Below are positions 18,624 to 26,369 of a stretch of 64,000 bases of DNA, in pieces (positions within the stretch are counted from its first letter, which is position 1; each line of letters starts with the position of its first letter). This stretch comes from UBA2705 sp963977105. Lineage in GTDB: Bacteria; Pseudomonadota; Alphaproteobacteria; Micavibrionales; Micavibrionaceae. A program made the position numbers and the translations under genes. The DNA is taken from assembly GCA_963977105.1 (NCBI GenBank), contig CAXBNI010000001.1, positions 558,001-622,000 of the forward strand, read 5' to 3'. Under the pieces are notes generated by a model. It worked only from the letters and a program-made list of their open reading frames with translations. It was not told the origin of the DNA and did not search any database.

Positions 18624-18758
18624 TTCTAAATTCCCAATATGGCCGTTTAAGATTGGCCTGCCAGCCCCGCCTGATAAGCAGCTTGGCAAAGGAATAGATT
18701 ATGCCTTTCACTATGATGTGAGGCCAATGTAACACTTATTAGATACAGGAAAACTGTT

Positions 18759-19445
18759 ATGAGCCATCAAGTTGATCTAGACACTCCGTTAATGCCAAAA
18801 GCCAAAGCTGTATGGTTGATTGAAAACACTGCGTTGTCATTCGGACAAATCGGGGCGTTCTGCGGTATGCACTCAGTAGAAATACAGGCGCTTGCGGATG
18901 AAGATATTGGCCGTGGCATGGTTGGCCGTAGCCCTATTGATGATGGCGAGCTCACGCAAGAGGAAATTGACCGCTGCCAAGGCGATGTCGACGCTGAACT
19001 TCGTATTAACCGTAGAGCAAACTCAAGCCTGCGTAGCCGTTCAAAAGGCCCGCGTTATACACCTGTTGCAAAACGTGGTGACAAACCGAACGCAATTGCA
19101 TTCTTAATCAAGCACAACACAGAGCTAACAGACGCACAAATTTGTAAGCTTGTCGGCACAACTAAGCCAACAATTAAATCTATTCGTGAAAAGACACATG
19201 CCAGCATGTCTACTTTGAAACCAAATAGCCCTGCTGACCTTGGCCTTTGTACATATGTTGAGCTTGAAGAAGCAATCAACAAGGCTCTTATTGCCAAGGG
19301 TATTGACCCAGCAAAACGCAAGCAAGAACAAGACGCAGAAAAAGCCGCCGCACTTAGCGAAGAGACACCATCAAATCAACACAGCTCAGGCTTTGATTTC
19401 TCTGCATTTATGAGCACTAGCGCATCTTCAAACCAAGATTCATAA
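18759..19445 (+). CDS. trcR: Cell-cycle transcriptional regulator TrcR (DUF1013)
   Basis: DUF1013-family DNA-binding protein, a near-universal alphaproteobacterial regulator; TrcR is the name used for its cell-cycle role. The 228-residue protein starts MSHQVDLDTPLMPKAKAVWL. It has two helix-turn-helix-like segments: ALSFGQIGAFCGMHSVEIQAL (about residues 26-46, first 20 quoted elsewhere as the conserved block) and LTDAQICKLVGTTKPTIKSI (about 126-145). The tail is Ser/Gln-rich and disordered. The ATG has AGGA 8 bases upstream. The gene stands alone with its own promoter, a long leader and a strong terminator. Family assignment is confident; target genes are unknown. Confidence 0.9.
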   Translation: MSHQVDLDTPLMPKAKAVWLIENTALSFGQIGAFCGMHSVEIQALADEDIGRGMVGRSPIDDGELTQEEIDRCQGDVDAELRINRRANSSLRSRSKGPRYTPVAKRGDKPNAIAFLIKHNTELTDAQICKLVGTTKPTIKSIREKTHASMSTLKPNSPADLGLCTYVELEEAINKALIAKGIDPAKRKQEQDAEKAAALSEETPSNQHSSGFDFSAFMSTSASSNQDS

Positions 19446-19466
19446 GCGTTCACTTTACAAGCATAC

Positions 19467-19500
19467 AAAAAAGGCATCGAGAATATCGATGCCTTTTTAT
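19467..19500. terminator. Bidirectional intrinsic terminator after trcR
   Basis: A stem AAAAAGGCATCGA / TCGATGCCTTTTT (left arm ending 19480, right arm 19486-19498) with a 5-base loop, preceded by A residues and followed by a T-rich tract. It can serve trcR on the plus strand and the short DUF465 gene on the minus strand. Confidence 0.88.
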
Positions 19501-19528
19501 TTATATCCCTAATGACAAACCTGCCGCG

Positions 19529-19696
19529 TTAAACGCTACAAAGCTCTAATAATTCATCATTTATATTCAATTTTTTGGCCTTTAATCGGTGTAATGTTAT
19601 TTCATCTGGCGATGGGCGCTTTTCCTCATCTGTAATTTTACTATCCAAGCGCTGTTTACGCTGCTTTAAAGAGTTAATACGGTTTTCTTCAGACAT
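19529..19696 (-). CDS. DUF465 (YdcH-like) small helical protein
   Basis: A 55-residue protein found by translating the minus strand. It reads MSEENRINSLKQRKQRLDSK, then ITDEEKRPSPDEITLHRLKA, then KKLNINDELLELCSV. The short antiparallel helical layout, with the ExxRPxPD turn and following LxxLKxxKLxxxDE helix, is characteristic of the DUF465/YdcH family common in proteobacteria. AGGAGA lies 5 bases before the ATG. A consensus CtrA-type box is 132 bases upstream. The function of the family is unknown. Confidence 0.85.
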   Translation of the reverse strand: MSEENRINSLKQRKQRLDSKITDEEKRPSPDEITLHRLKAKKLNINDELLELCSV

Positions 19697-19827
19697 AGTT
19701 TCTCCTGCTGTTTAAAGTTGATTACTGATAAACATCAACGGCCGATAGCGCCTCAAACCTACACATCCATACAATGCGGATCGGCATAAACGCCATCATC
19801 TTATCATCTAGTATTTCATGATTTTTA

Positions 19828-19843
19828 TTAACACGGCGTTAAC
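19828..19843. promoter_or_regulatory. Consensus CtrA-type binding box
   Basis: TTAA-CACGGCG-TTAA-C matches the alphaproteobacterial CtrA consensus TTAA-N7-TTAA(C) exactly on the plus strand and also reads as a box on the minus strand. It lies upstream of the DUF465 gene and downstream of the Na/Pi transporter gene, so DUF465 is the likely target. Binding is inferred from sequence only. Confidence 0.5.
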
Positions 19844-19890
19844 AGCGCGGCACTCTTAGAGAATAATAAACAGAAAAAATTATATCTATA

Positions 19891-21528
19891 CTATTCCGCA
19901 AGCAATCGTGTTTTACGCAGCTGACCTGATCGCTCCAAAATTGGATAAGACACAGAGGTGATAAGGCTTTGAATTCGCACTAAATCACGAATGATATCCG
20001 TGTGCATAGAGCTTGTCGACAAGGTTTCAGGTACGCCATCAGCAATACGGCGTAGATGCCTTTCTGAAGATTCCTGCTCACCTTTTTTAAAGTCGCCTTT
20101 AACAACGAATAGTCGGCGCGCAAGCTCTGGATCTTCTGTAATAAACACGTTGCGCGAAAGCTTCAGGCTATCTAACGTCGTTTCAAAGAACATACGAATG
20201 TCTTTAAAACCTTCGTCAGAGAAGACTTTCTTTTTATCCATTTTTTTACGTGCCATGTGAATGAGGCTACGGTCAACGATATCACCGGCATGCTCAATAC
20301 TCGTTGCATAGGACATGATAAGCAGATGACGCTCAGCATCCGCACCATCAACGCCCGCCGCCCCTACACGCGCTAAATAAGTCTTAATCGACTTATAAAG
20401 CTCATCAATAAAATCATCCATTTCACGGACGCGACCTAGTATCTCCACATTATTCGTTCTAAATAATTGATAAACACAATAAAGTAGCTCTTCGAGTTTA
20501 TCAGTCATACGTAAGACTTCGCGCGAGGCATTCGACAGCGCAACTGTAGGAATCTCAAGGTCATTATTATCAAGATATAGCGGCGCTCCCGCAGCGGGTT
20601 CTGGCACGCGCGTTTTACCAAATTTCTCAACCACACCAGACAACTGACGGCAAAACGGCAAAAAGAGTATCCCGAGAACAATATTAAACGTCATATGGAA
20701 CGAGACAATAATTTGCGGATACAGCATGTCCACATGATCAAAAATCTTTGGAATAAACGGCATGGCAAGCATCGCTACGATGACACCGAACACCCTGACG
20801 AACAAATTAGCCAAAGGCAACCTGAAGCTGTTTTCTTTATCTTTTAATGTCGCAAACAACGCAGGGAAAACGCCGCCAATATTCGCGCCCAGTACCATAG
20901 CCAAACCTAATTCGAGCGGCAACGGCAATGCCGCTATTAACAACACCATGGCAAGTGAAGAGTGGAACATCCACGTAATAAAACCAGCAATAATAATCGG
21001 AAAAATATGATCCTCGGCGAGCGGCTTTAGCATCAGGGGAAAGAGCTCTGATTCCTGTAGCGGCGCAGATGTTAGCTTAACCAGTTTCAAGGCCATTAGC
21101 ATCAAACCAAGACCGATAAGAACGTGACCAATATGCTTTAGCTGCGCCTTTTTATCTTTTAGCTGATAAACAATATAACCAATAACCAAAAGAAGCGAAG
21201 CTAACCATGAAAGGTCAAACGTCAAGACTTGCGCGACAATTGTTGTACCTGTATCAGCCCCTAGAATAACGGCAATCGCCGCCGGCAAGGTAATGAGCCC
21301 ACTTGAAAGAAACGAGCTCACAATAAGAGTTGTCGCGGTGGAGCTTTGCAGCACAAGCGTAAACATCAACCCTGCAAAAAAAGACTTCAAACGATTTGAT
21401 GTAGAATAAGATAAGAAATCGCGTAGCTTTGCGCCAAAAGCACGCATCATGCCGTTGCGGACCATTTGAAGCCCCCAAAGTAACATGGCAACGCCACCAA
21501 AGATGTTAATTAGAATAAGTGTTGGCAC
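19891..21528 (-). CDS. Na/Pi cotransporter family protein (NptA/YjbB-like)
   Basis: Inner-membrane transporter-like protein of 545 aa with two PF02690-type Na+/Pi repeats in the first ~310 residues. The paired repeat motifs are visible: LQSSTATTLIVSSFLSSG near residue 60 and MFHSSLAMVLLIAALPL near 190. The N-terminus reads GGVAMLLWGLQMVRNGMM. The last ~200 residues form a cytoplasmic PhoU-like helical domain (for example YATSIEHAGDIVDRSLIHMA). The family imports or exports phosphate with sodium; direction cannot be told here. No other phosphate genes are adjacent. Confidence 0.92.
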   Translation of the reverse strand: MPTLILINIFGGVAMLLWGLQMVRNGMMRAFGAKLRDFLSYSTSNRLKSFFAGLMFTLVLQSSTATTLIVSSFLSSGLITLPAAIAVILGADTGTTIVAQVLTFDLSWLASLLLVIGYIVYQLKDKKAQLKHIGHVLIGLGLMLMALKLVKLTSAPLQESELFPLMLKPLAEDHIFPIIIAGFITWMFHSSLAMVLLIAALPLPLELGLAMVLGANIGGVFPALFATLKDKENSFRLPLANLFVRVFGVIVAMLAMPFIPKIFDHVDMLYPQIIVSFHMTFNIVLGILFLPFCRQLSGVVEKFGKTRVPEPAAGAPLYLDNNDLEIPTVALSNASREVLRMTDKLEELLYCVYQLFRTNNVEILGRVREMDDFIDELYKSIKTYLARVGAAGVDGADAERHLLIMSYATSIEHAGDIVDRSLIHMARKKMDKKKVFSDEGFKDIRMFFETTLDSLKLSRNVFITEDPELARRLFVVKGDFKKGEQESSERHLRRIADGVPETLSTSSMHTDIIRDLVRIQSLITSVSYPILERSGQLRKTRLLAE

Positions 21529-21654
21529 TTACAGCAAACCTTTTAGAATTTTAGTGCGTCAAACGCAGTAATTATATTAGGCTTGTAGCATAGAGTGTGT
21601 CTTAGATCTGGTCAAGCGAGATCCGTAAAAATTCATATAAAACGAAGTCTAGGC

Positions 21655-22188
21655 TTAGTTTTTATAAACAAACGCCAACTCTTTAGATTGTACAGTAGCG
21701 ACATCAACGTTTTTTACGCCCGCTGTAGACGCACAAAAATCATCGAAAGACTTTTGTGCACGCCTATACGCCACGGGTTCAACATCCTGTATCCCTGCGC
21801 AGCCTTTAACGGCACGCATGATGTCTACTTTATCGTCACTATTTAATAGCGCCGCATAGATGAATTTACGTTTTGCAGGCCGTACGATTTGATCATAGCC
21901 TTTATCGAGCGCGTCACGCCCTGCTTGCGCGGCCTTCGCTGCGCCATCAAAAGCTTTATATTCTCCGCGATACATATAATGGGGAAAAACACCCATGAGA
22001 AGTACGTAAGCTAGAGCGCCATTAACTGTCGCCGGCCATTCGTCACAAAGCCCCTCAAGACCAAGGTCATAGGCAAGGCTAAAGCGCTCTTTAATTTCAA
22101 AATCAAAAGCAGGGTTAACAACGTCCCATTGCTTAGGGCTTATTTCTTCAAACCAAAACTTTAATATCGACTGAGCTGTATCTTGCAT
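21655..22188 (-). CDS. DUF924 family protein
   Basis: A 177-residue helical protein of the DUF924 family, whose fold is TPR-like and whose role is unknown. The family start is clear: ILKFWFEEISPKQW followed by FDFEIKERF, then a LMGVFPHYMYRGEYKAF segment where most members have DQFPRNxYRG. The usual C-terminal PFEHSE region is replaced by YAALLNSDDKVD, so this copy is diverged. It lies between the Na/Pi transporter and a small membrane protein, all on the minus strand with gaps over 100 bases. It has no signal peptide. Confidence 0.82.
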   Translation of the reverse strand: MQDTAQSILKFWFEEISPKQWDVVNPAFDFEIKERFSLAYDLGLEGLCDEWPATVNGALAYVLLMGVFPHYMYRGEYKAFDGAAKAAQAGRDALDKGYDQIVRPAKRKFIYAALLNSDDKVDIMRAVKGCAGIQDVEPVAYRRAQKSFDDFCASTAGVKNVDVATVQSKELAFVYKN

Positions 22189-22302
22189 TTATACCTTGAT
22201 AACTTTTATGTAACAACGAATCACTATTGACAGTATGAATCAAAACGAATCGCTTGCCTAGTCTTAATTTACAGAGTCACAAAAACCCTTCGGGCTAAGC
22301 CA

Positions 22303-22725
22303 CTACTCTTTTTTCGCAGAGCCCGCCTCTGAAAACGGTTTTTCTTGTGGTGCAGCAGGTTCATTTTTATTTGGCTCACCCTTCGGTGCATTTTCAGGGC
22401 GTCCACTTTGGGGGGTCGCTTTCGCATCCTTTTTTTGCGCCACTTCGCCCAAATACAGCTCCAAAGCGATATCAGCAGCCTTCTCCGCGCGCAGCGCAAT
22501 AATAGACAGCACGAACGCCGGCATGAACGGCAGTAGAATTATTGCGATCGTTTCAAATGAAAAGATACTCATAGCTTCCCGCCCGTCCATATGGGCGCTA
22601 TAAAGCATCAAAAATGTGATGAATCCAGCAATGAAAAACACATAAGAGAAAACCCTATACATTTTAAACTTGATAATGCCCTCGCGGACTTTAACGTCTT
22701 TTATATAAAAAAATTTAGTGCTCAT
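22303..22725 (-). CDS. Small two-helix membrane protein, unknown
   Basis: A 140-residue protein I cannot assign. Two hydrophobic segments (about residues 24-44, FSYVFFIAGFITFLMLY; and 56-78, FETIAIILLPFMPAFVLSII) predict an inner-membrane protein. The C-terminus of roughly 55 residues is Lys/Pro/Glu-rich and disordered (KPFSEAGSAKKE at the end). The upstream interval carries an AAAT microsatellite of more than five copies and the petC terminator. No partner genes are evident. Confidence 0.7.
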   Translation of the reverse strand: MSTKFFYIKDVKVREGIIKFKMYRVFSYVFFIAGFITFLMLYSAHMDGREAMSIFSFETIAIILLPFMPAFVLSIIALRAEKAADIALELYLGEVAQKKDAKATPQSGRPENAPKGEPNKNEPAAPQEKPFSEAGSAKKE

Positions 22726-22751
22726 ATCATCAAAAAATTAGAGTTATAGTG

Positions 22752-22774
22752 AAATAAATAAATAAATAAATAAA
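22752..22774. repeat. AAAT tetranucleotide microsatellite
   Basis: Five full AAAT units plus AAA (22752-22774), between the petC terminator and the start of the small membrane protein gene on the minus strand, 27-49 bases upstream of its ATG. Slippage here would change spacing in the leader or promoter of that gene. It could equally be low-complexity DNA. Confidence 0.8.
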
Positions 22775-22797
22775 CTGTACCGTTTAGTTATAATAAC

Positions 22798-22835
22798 AAA
22801 AAAAACCTAACAAACAGTTGCTAGGTTTTTTTTTA
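22798..22835 (-). terminator. Intrinsic terminator of the petABC operon
   Basis: Stem CCTA-x-CAA / TTG-x-TAGG (22806-22825, one mismatch) inside long A and T tracts, giving a 4-base loop. Read on the minus strand it ends in eight or more T residues just after petC. The T tract on the other strand means it could also work in reverse. Confidence 0.8.
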
Positions 22836-22867
22836 TTTCAAACTAAAATCTACAGGCTTAATTAGCC

Positions 22868-23635
22868 TTAGTGTAGATCGCTCCAAATCTTACGCTTCAC
22901 GCCATACATGACAAAGCCAAAGACAATGAGGAAGATAATAACTTTAACGCCCATACGCTTGCGCACTTCTAATTCAGGCTCAGCCGCCCAGTTTAGGAAA
23001 TGCGACACATCAGACGCATATTGGTCAACCGTTGTTGGCGTGCCGTCTTCATATTCGACTTGGTCATCCATTAACGGTGTTGGCATCGCGATAACGCCGC
23101 CAGACATATATTTATTGTAATACTGACCTGGCATTAAATGAACATGCGCTGGCGCATCTTCGTAACCGGTGAGGATAGCATGTAAATAGTCGGCGCCGCC
23201 GACACGTGCTTTGGTTATCAGAGATAGATCAGGTGGAAACGCGCCGTTATTTGCGTATTTTGCCGCTGCGTCATTTGCAAATGGGCTTGGGAACATATCT
23301 GATGGGCGCGCTGCGCGTTCAAACATTTCACCTTCGTCATCGGGGCCATCCATGACTGTATATTCGGCCGCGATAGCTTTGATTTGCCCCTCATCATAAC
23401 CAAGAGCCTCCAAATTACGGAAGGCCACACGTTTCATTGAGTGACAAGATGCACAGACTGATTTGAAGACCAAGAAGCCACGCTGCATAGCGGCTTTATC
23501 ATATGTACCAAACGGCCCAGAAAAGCTCCACTCCATTTTTGGTGGTTTCTCAGCATCGCTTGATGCATGCGCAATGTTAACAGAGCCAAGCATTGCAAAA
23601 GCAACGAATAAAACTGAGACAATAGATTTTTTCAT
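22868..23635 (-). CDS. petC: Cytochrome c1
   Basis: Membrane-anchored c-type haem subunit of the bc1 complex, which passes electrons from the Rieske protein to soluble cytochrome c. A signal peptide (MKKSIVSVLFVAFAMLGSVN, cleaved near AHA) directs export. The haem site is C61-A-S-C64-H65, and the axial-Met region is in GVIAMPTPLMDD. A single C-terminal anchor (VIIFLIVFGFVMYGVKR) precedes the end. The 255-aa protein is normal for alphaproteobacteria. It is the last gene of petA-petB-petC, 26 bases after petB, and is followed by a strong terminator. Confidence 0.96.
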   Translation of the reverse strand: MKKSIVSVLFVAFAMLGSVNIAHASSDAEKPPKMEWSFSGPFGTYDKAAMQRGFLVFKSVCASCHSMKRVAFRNLEALGYDEGQIKAIAAEYTVMDGPDDEGEMFERAARPSDMFPSPFANDAAAKYANNGAFPPDLSLITKARVGGADYLHAILTGYEDAPAHVHLMPGQYYNKYMSGGVIAMPTPLMDDQVEYEDGTPTTVDQYASDVSHFLNWAAEPELEVRKRMGVKVIIFLIVFGFVMYGVKRKIWSDLH

Positions 23636-23661
23636 TTTATTTTCCTTTTACTCAAACTGGT

Positions 23662-25080
23662 CTATTTGCTATCAGCCGCTTTCGCAGCCTTTTTATCAAG
23701 CACAGCCTGATGAATAGACTCCGGAATTGGCAATGCAACTTCTTTACGTGACAAATAAGGCAGCAACACGATGAAGAACAAGAAGTAATAAACAGTAAAT
23801 AGCTGCGCGAGCATTGTATTATCTAGCTTTAGCACCATCGGCGCCTTTACTTCTTCCGCATGCGCACCAACCTCTTTAGCATGCGATACCGCGCCATGAG
23901 CGTCATCAGTGGCGCAAGCCTCGGCTGAGCCAATACATGTCTGCCAATACACACGGTCAGCAGGCTGAGAGCCTGCATAACCAAGCACAAACACACCGAA
24001 CACAAATAGCAAGAGTAGCTTTTTAAATTGTGGTCGGTAACGCGCAGAGCGTACTGGGTGCGTATCAAGCCATGGCATGATCAGCAGCATCACAATAGCA
24101 CCAAACATCGCAATAACGCCGCCAAGCTTTGCTTCGATGAAGACGATATCCGTAAACGGAATGCCGATATCAAACGTAATCGCACGCAAAATCGCATAGA
24201 ACGGTAGGAAATACCATTCAGGGACAATATGGGCCGGCGTTACGAGCGGGTTCGCAGGAATGTAGTTATCTGGGTGCCCCAATGCATTTGGCAAGAAGAA
24301 AACAAAGGCGGCATAAATCGTAACAAACACGACCAAGCCAAATGTATCTTTCATTGTGTAATATGGGTGGAAAGGTAATGTGTCTTGCTTACCCTTTGCT
24401 TCAACGCCTGAAGGGTTGTTTGACCCCGTAACGTGCAGCGCCCATATATGTAAGAATACAACGGCACAAATAACAAACGGCAGTAAGTAATGCAGCGCAA
24501 AGAAACGCTTCAACGTTGGGTTATCGACAGAGAAACCGCCCCAAAGCAATGTCACAATATCGTCACCGACAAGTGGAATAGCTGAGAACAGGTTCGTAAT
24601 AACCGTCGCGCCCCAATAAGACATCTGCCCCCAAGGAAGCACATAGCCCATAAAGGCTGTCGCCATCATAAGAAGGAAGATCACAACACCGAGGATCCAA
24701 AGCAATTCACGTGGTTGTTTATATGAACCGTAATACATACCGCGGAAAATATGCGTATACACCGCAATAAAGAAGAATGACGCACCGTTCATGTGGATAT
24801 AACGGATTAGCCAACCATAATTCACATCACGCATGATACGTTCTGTTGCATCAAAAGCGAGCGCCGTATCTGCCGTGTACTGCATGGCAAGCGTAATACC
24901 CGTCACAATCATTGTGATAAGCATGAACATAGCAATTGCACCAAAATTCCAAAAATAATTGAAGTTTTTCGGTGTCGGGAATACGCCGTATTCCTTTTGC
25001 ATCATTGTAAACACAGGCAGACGGCTATCAATCCATTCTACCGCTGGGTTTTTAAATTTCTCACGCTGTCCGCCAGCCAT
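23662..25080 (-). CDS. petB: Cytochrome b of the bc1 complex, with a His/Cys-bearing loop insertion
   Basis: Di-haem quinol-oxidising subunit of complex III, 472 aa with eight transmembrane helices. Haem-ligand helices are visible (GWLIRYIHMNGASFFFIAVY and LPFVICAVVFLHIWALHVTG), as is the Qo-site PEWYFLPFY motif. Between helices G and H, on the periplasmic side, about 35-40 extra residues carry two Cys and several His (TCIGSAEACATDD then HGAVSHAKEVGAHAEEVKAP, near residues 380-418). Most bacterial cytochrome b proteins join SQPA almost directly to the last helix, so this is an insertion. It lies 64 bases after petA, with a hairpin in the gap. Confidence 0.95.
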   Translation of the reverse strand: MAGGQREKFKNPAVEWIDSRLPVFTMMQKEYGVFPTPKNFNYFWNFGAIAMFMLITMIVTGITLAMQYTADTALAFDATERIMRDVNYGWLIRYIHMNGASFFFIAVYTHIFRGMYYGSYKQPRELLWILGVVIFLLMMATAFMGYVLPWGQMSYWGATVITNLFSAIPLVGDDIVTLLWGGFSVDNPTLKRFFALHYLLPFVICAVVFLHIWALHVTGSNNPSGVEAKGKQDTLPFHPYYTMKDTFGLVVFVTIYAAFVFFLPNALGHPDNYIPANPLVTPAHIVPEWYFLPFYAILRAITFDIGIPFTDIVFIEAKLGGVIAMFGAIVMLLIMPWLDTHPVRSARYRPQFKKLLLLFVFGVFVLGYAGSQPADRVYWQTCIGSAEACATDDAHGAVSHAKEVGAHAEEVKAPMVLKLDNTMLAQLFTVYYFLFFIVLLPYLSRKEVALPIPESIHQAVLDKKAAKAADSK

Positions 25081-25107
25081 CTTTAGTCTCCTGATTTATA
25101 AACGCCA

Positions 25108-25139
25108 AATCTTGCCTGCTTTATCGAAGCGGCAAGATT
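25108..25139 (-). promoter_or_regulatory. Intercistronic hairpin between petA and petB
   Basis: Arms AATCTTGCC plus GCTT (25108-25116, 25118-25121) pair with AAGC plus GGCAAGATT (25127-25130, 25131-25139), giving 13 base pairs, one bulge and a 5-base loop. It begins 5 bases after the petA stop and lacks a following T tract on the minus strand. It may therefore be an mRNA-stability or processing element rather than a terminator. Confidence 0.6.
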
Positions 25140-25144
25140 GCCAA

Positions 25145-25693
25145 TTAACCTATTCTTACTGTTGTATCACTTAAAAATTCATATTCTGGAACCGCAAGGT
25201 TTTTAGGCGCAGGGCCCTTACGAATACGGCCAGATGTATCATAATGTGAGCCATGGCATGGGCAGAACCAGCCGCCAAACTCGCCTTTTGATTCTGTTGC
25301 TTTTTGCCCAAGTGGGACGCAGCCCAAATGTGTACAAACCCCAACCATAACAAGCCATTCAGGCTTTTGCGCACGGTCTTTATCATCTTGCTTATCACGT
25401 AAGGCTGACATATCCACCGCACGGGCATCTTCAATTTCAGCGGCTGTACGGTGGCGGATAAATACCGGCTTACCGCGCCACATTACTGTAATGGACTGCC
25501 CCTTTTCAATTGGTGACAAATCAACCTCAGTTGATGACATCGCCAATGTATCCGCTGCGGGATTAAGGGAGCTGACAAAAGGCCAAACAACCGCGGCTGT
25601 ACCAACGGCGCCAAAAGCAGCGCCTGCCAGATTAAGGAACTCGCGACGTGCTGGTTCCTGTGAAGATTTCGTTTTCGCTGTATCTGCGGACAT
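25145..25693 (-). CDS. petA: Rieske iron-sulfur subunit of the bc1 complex
   Basis: High-potential [2Fe-2S] subunit that takes the first electron from ubiquinol. The N-terminus has a Tat-type twin-arginine signal (R16 R17 in ARREFLNL) and one anchor helix. Cluster ligands are C120 and H122 in CTHLGC and C144 and H147 in CPCHGSH, with C125 and C146 forming the stabilising disulfide. It is 182 aa, of usual length. It heads petA-petB-petC and is divergent from trmL-hemF; the 180-base interval between them carries an 8-bp inverted repeat that could be an operator. Confidence 0.97.
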   Translation of the reverse strand: MSADTAKTKSSQEPARREFLNLAGAAFGAVGTAAVVWPFVSSLNPAADTLAMSSTEVDLSPIEKGQSITVMWRGKPVFIRHRTAAEIEDARAVDMSALRDKQDDKDRAQKPEWLVMVGVCTHLGCVPLGQKATESKGEFGGWFCPCHGSHYDTSGRIRKGPAPKNLAVPEYEFLSDTTVRIG

Positions 25694-25806
25694 ATTTTAA
25701 GTACCTGCTCGTAAATAATCATATGAATTGTGTTCATTAAGTCTAAATAGAATCTAGACGAACACCATTTCGGAAGCTAGTCTAGGCCATTCAAACCTTG
25801 CCGACA

Positions 25807-25836
25807 AGAACATAAACTATATTATCAATATGTTCT
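25807..25836. promoter_or_regulatory. Inverted repeat in the petA-trmL divergent region
   Basis: AGAACATA (25807-25814) and its exact complement TATGTTCT (25829-25836) are separated by 14 bases, so their centres are 22 bases apart, about two helical turns. The arrangement suits a dimeric regulator between the bc1 operon and trmL-hemF. It does not match the FNR consensus. Function is inference. Confidence 0.35.
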
Positions 25837-25887
25837 AATAGACAATTATCAAGTAAGCGAATAAAACAGAAAGCCGTGATAAAAACA

Positions 25888-26340
25888 ATGAAAAAACAAT
25901 TGCGTATCGCATTTTATCAACCAGACATTCCACAAAACCTCGGCGCGATGATGCGTTTAGCCGTGTGTTTAGACGTCGGGATAGACGTTATCATGCCTTG
26001 CGGCTTCCCGTGGGATGATAAAAAAATCCGGCGCGCTGGTATGGATTATATTGACCATTGTCAATTACAGAAGCACGATAATTGGGACAAATTCAAATCA
26101 TACTATGCAGATCGACGCATTGTGTTAATGACAACCAAGGCCGAAGGCAGCTTTTACGATTTCGCATTTGAAGATGGTGACATTTTATTAGCAGGCTCAG
26201 AAAGCTCTGGCGTTCCTGAGCATGTGCATAATGATTGCACAGAGCGCCTGACCATCAAAATGGCGCATAACCAGCGTTCATTAAACGTAGTCAACGCGAC
26301 ATCAATGATTATCGGCGAAGCCATTCGCCAAACGAAGTAA
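25888..26340 (+). CDS. trmL: tRNA (cytidine/uridine(34)-2'-O)-methyltransferase
   Basis: SPOUT-class methyltransferase that 2'-O-methylates the wobble base of leucine tRNAs using SAM. The N-terminal RIAFYQPDIPQNLGAMMRLA, the middle LAGSESSGVPE and the C-terminal NQRSLNVVNATSMIIGEA blocks form the knotted SAM site of the TrmL family. The ATG at 25888 gives 150 aa; a GTG at 25876 in frame would add four residues and cannot be excluded, and neither has a strong ribosome site. hemF starts 29 bases after its stop. Confidence 0.93.
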   Translation: MKKQLRIAFYQPDIPQNLGAMMRLAVCLDVGIDVIMPCGFPWDDKKIRRAGMDYIDHCQLQKHDNWDKFKSYYADRRIVLMTTKAEGSFYDFAFEDGDILLAGSESSGVPEHVHNDCTERLTIKMAHNQRSLNVVNATSMIIGEAIRQTK

Positions 26341-26369
26341 GACTATCTAGCGGCAAAGGAGCCGAGCCG

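Noticed and set aside
22752..22774. Short tandem repeat as a possible CRISPR
   Set aside because: Four-base units without spacers; a simple microsatellite.
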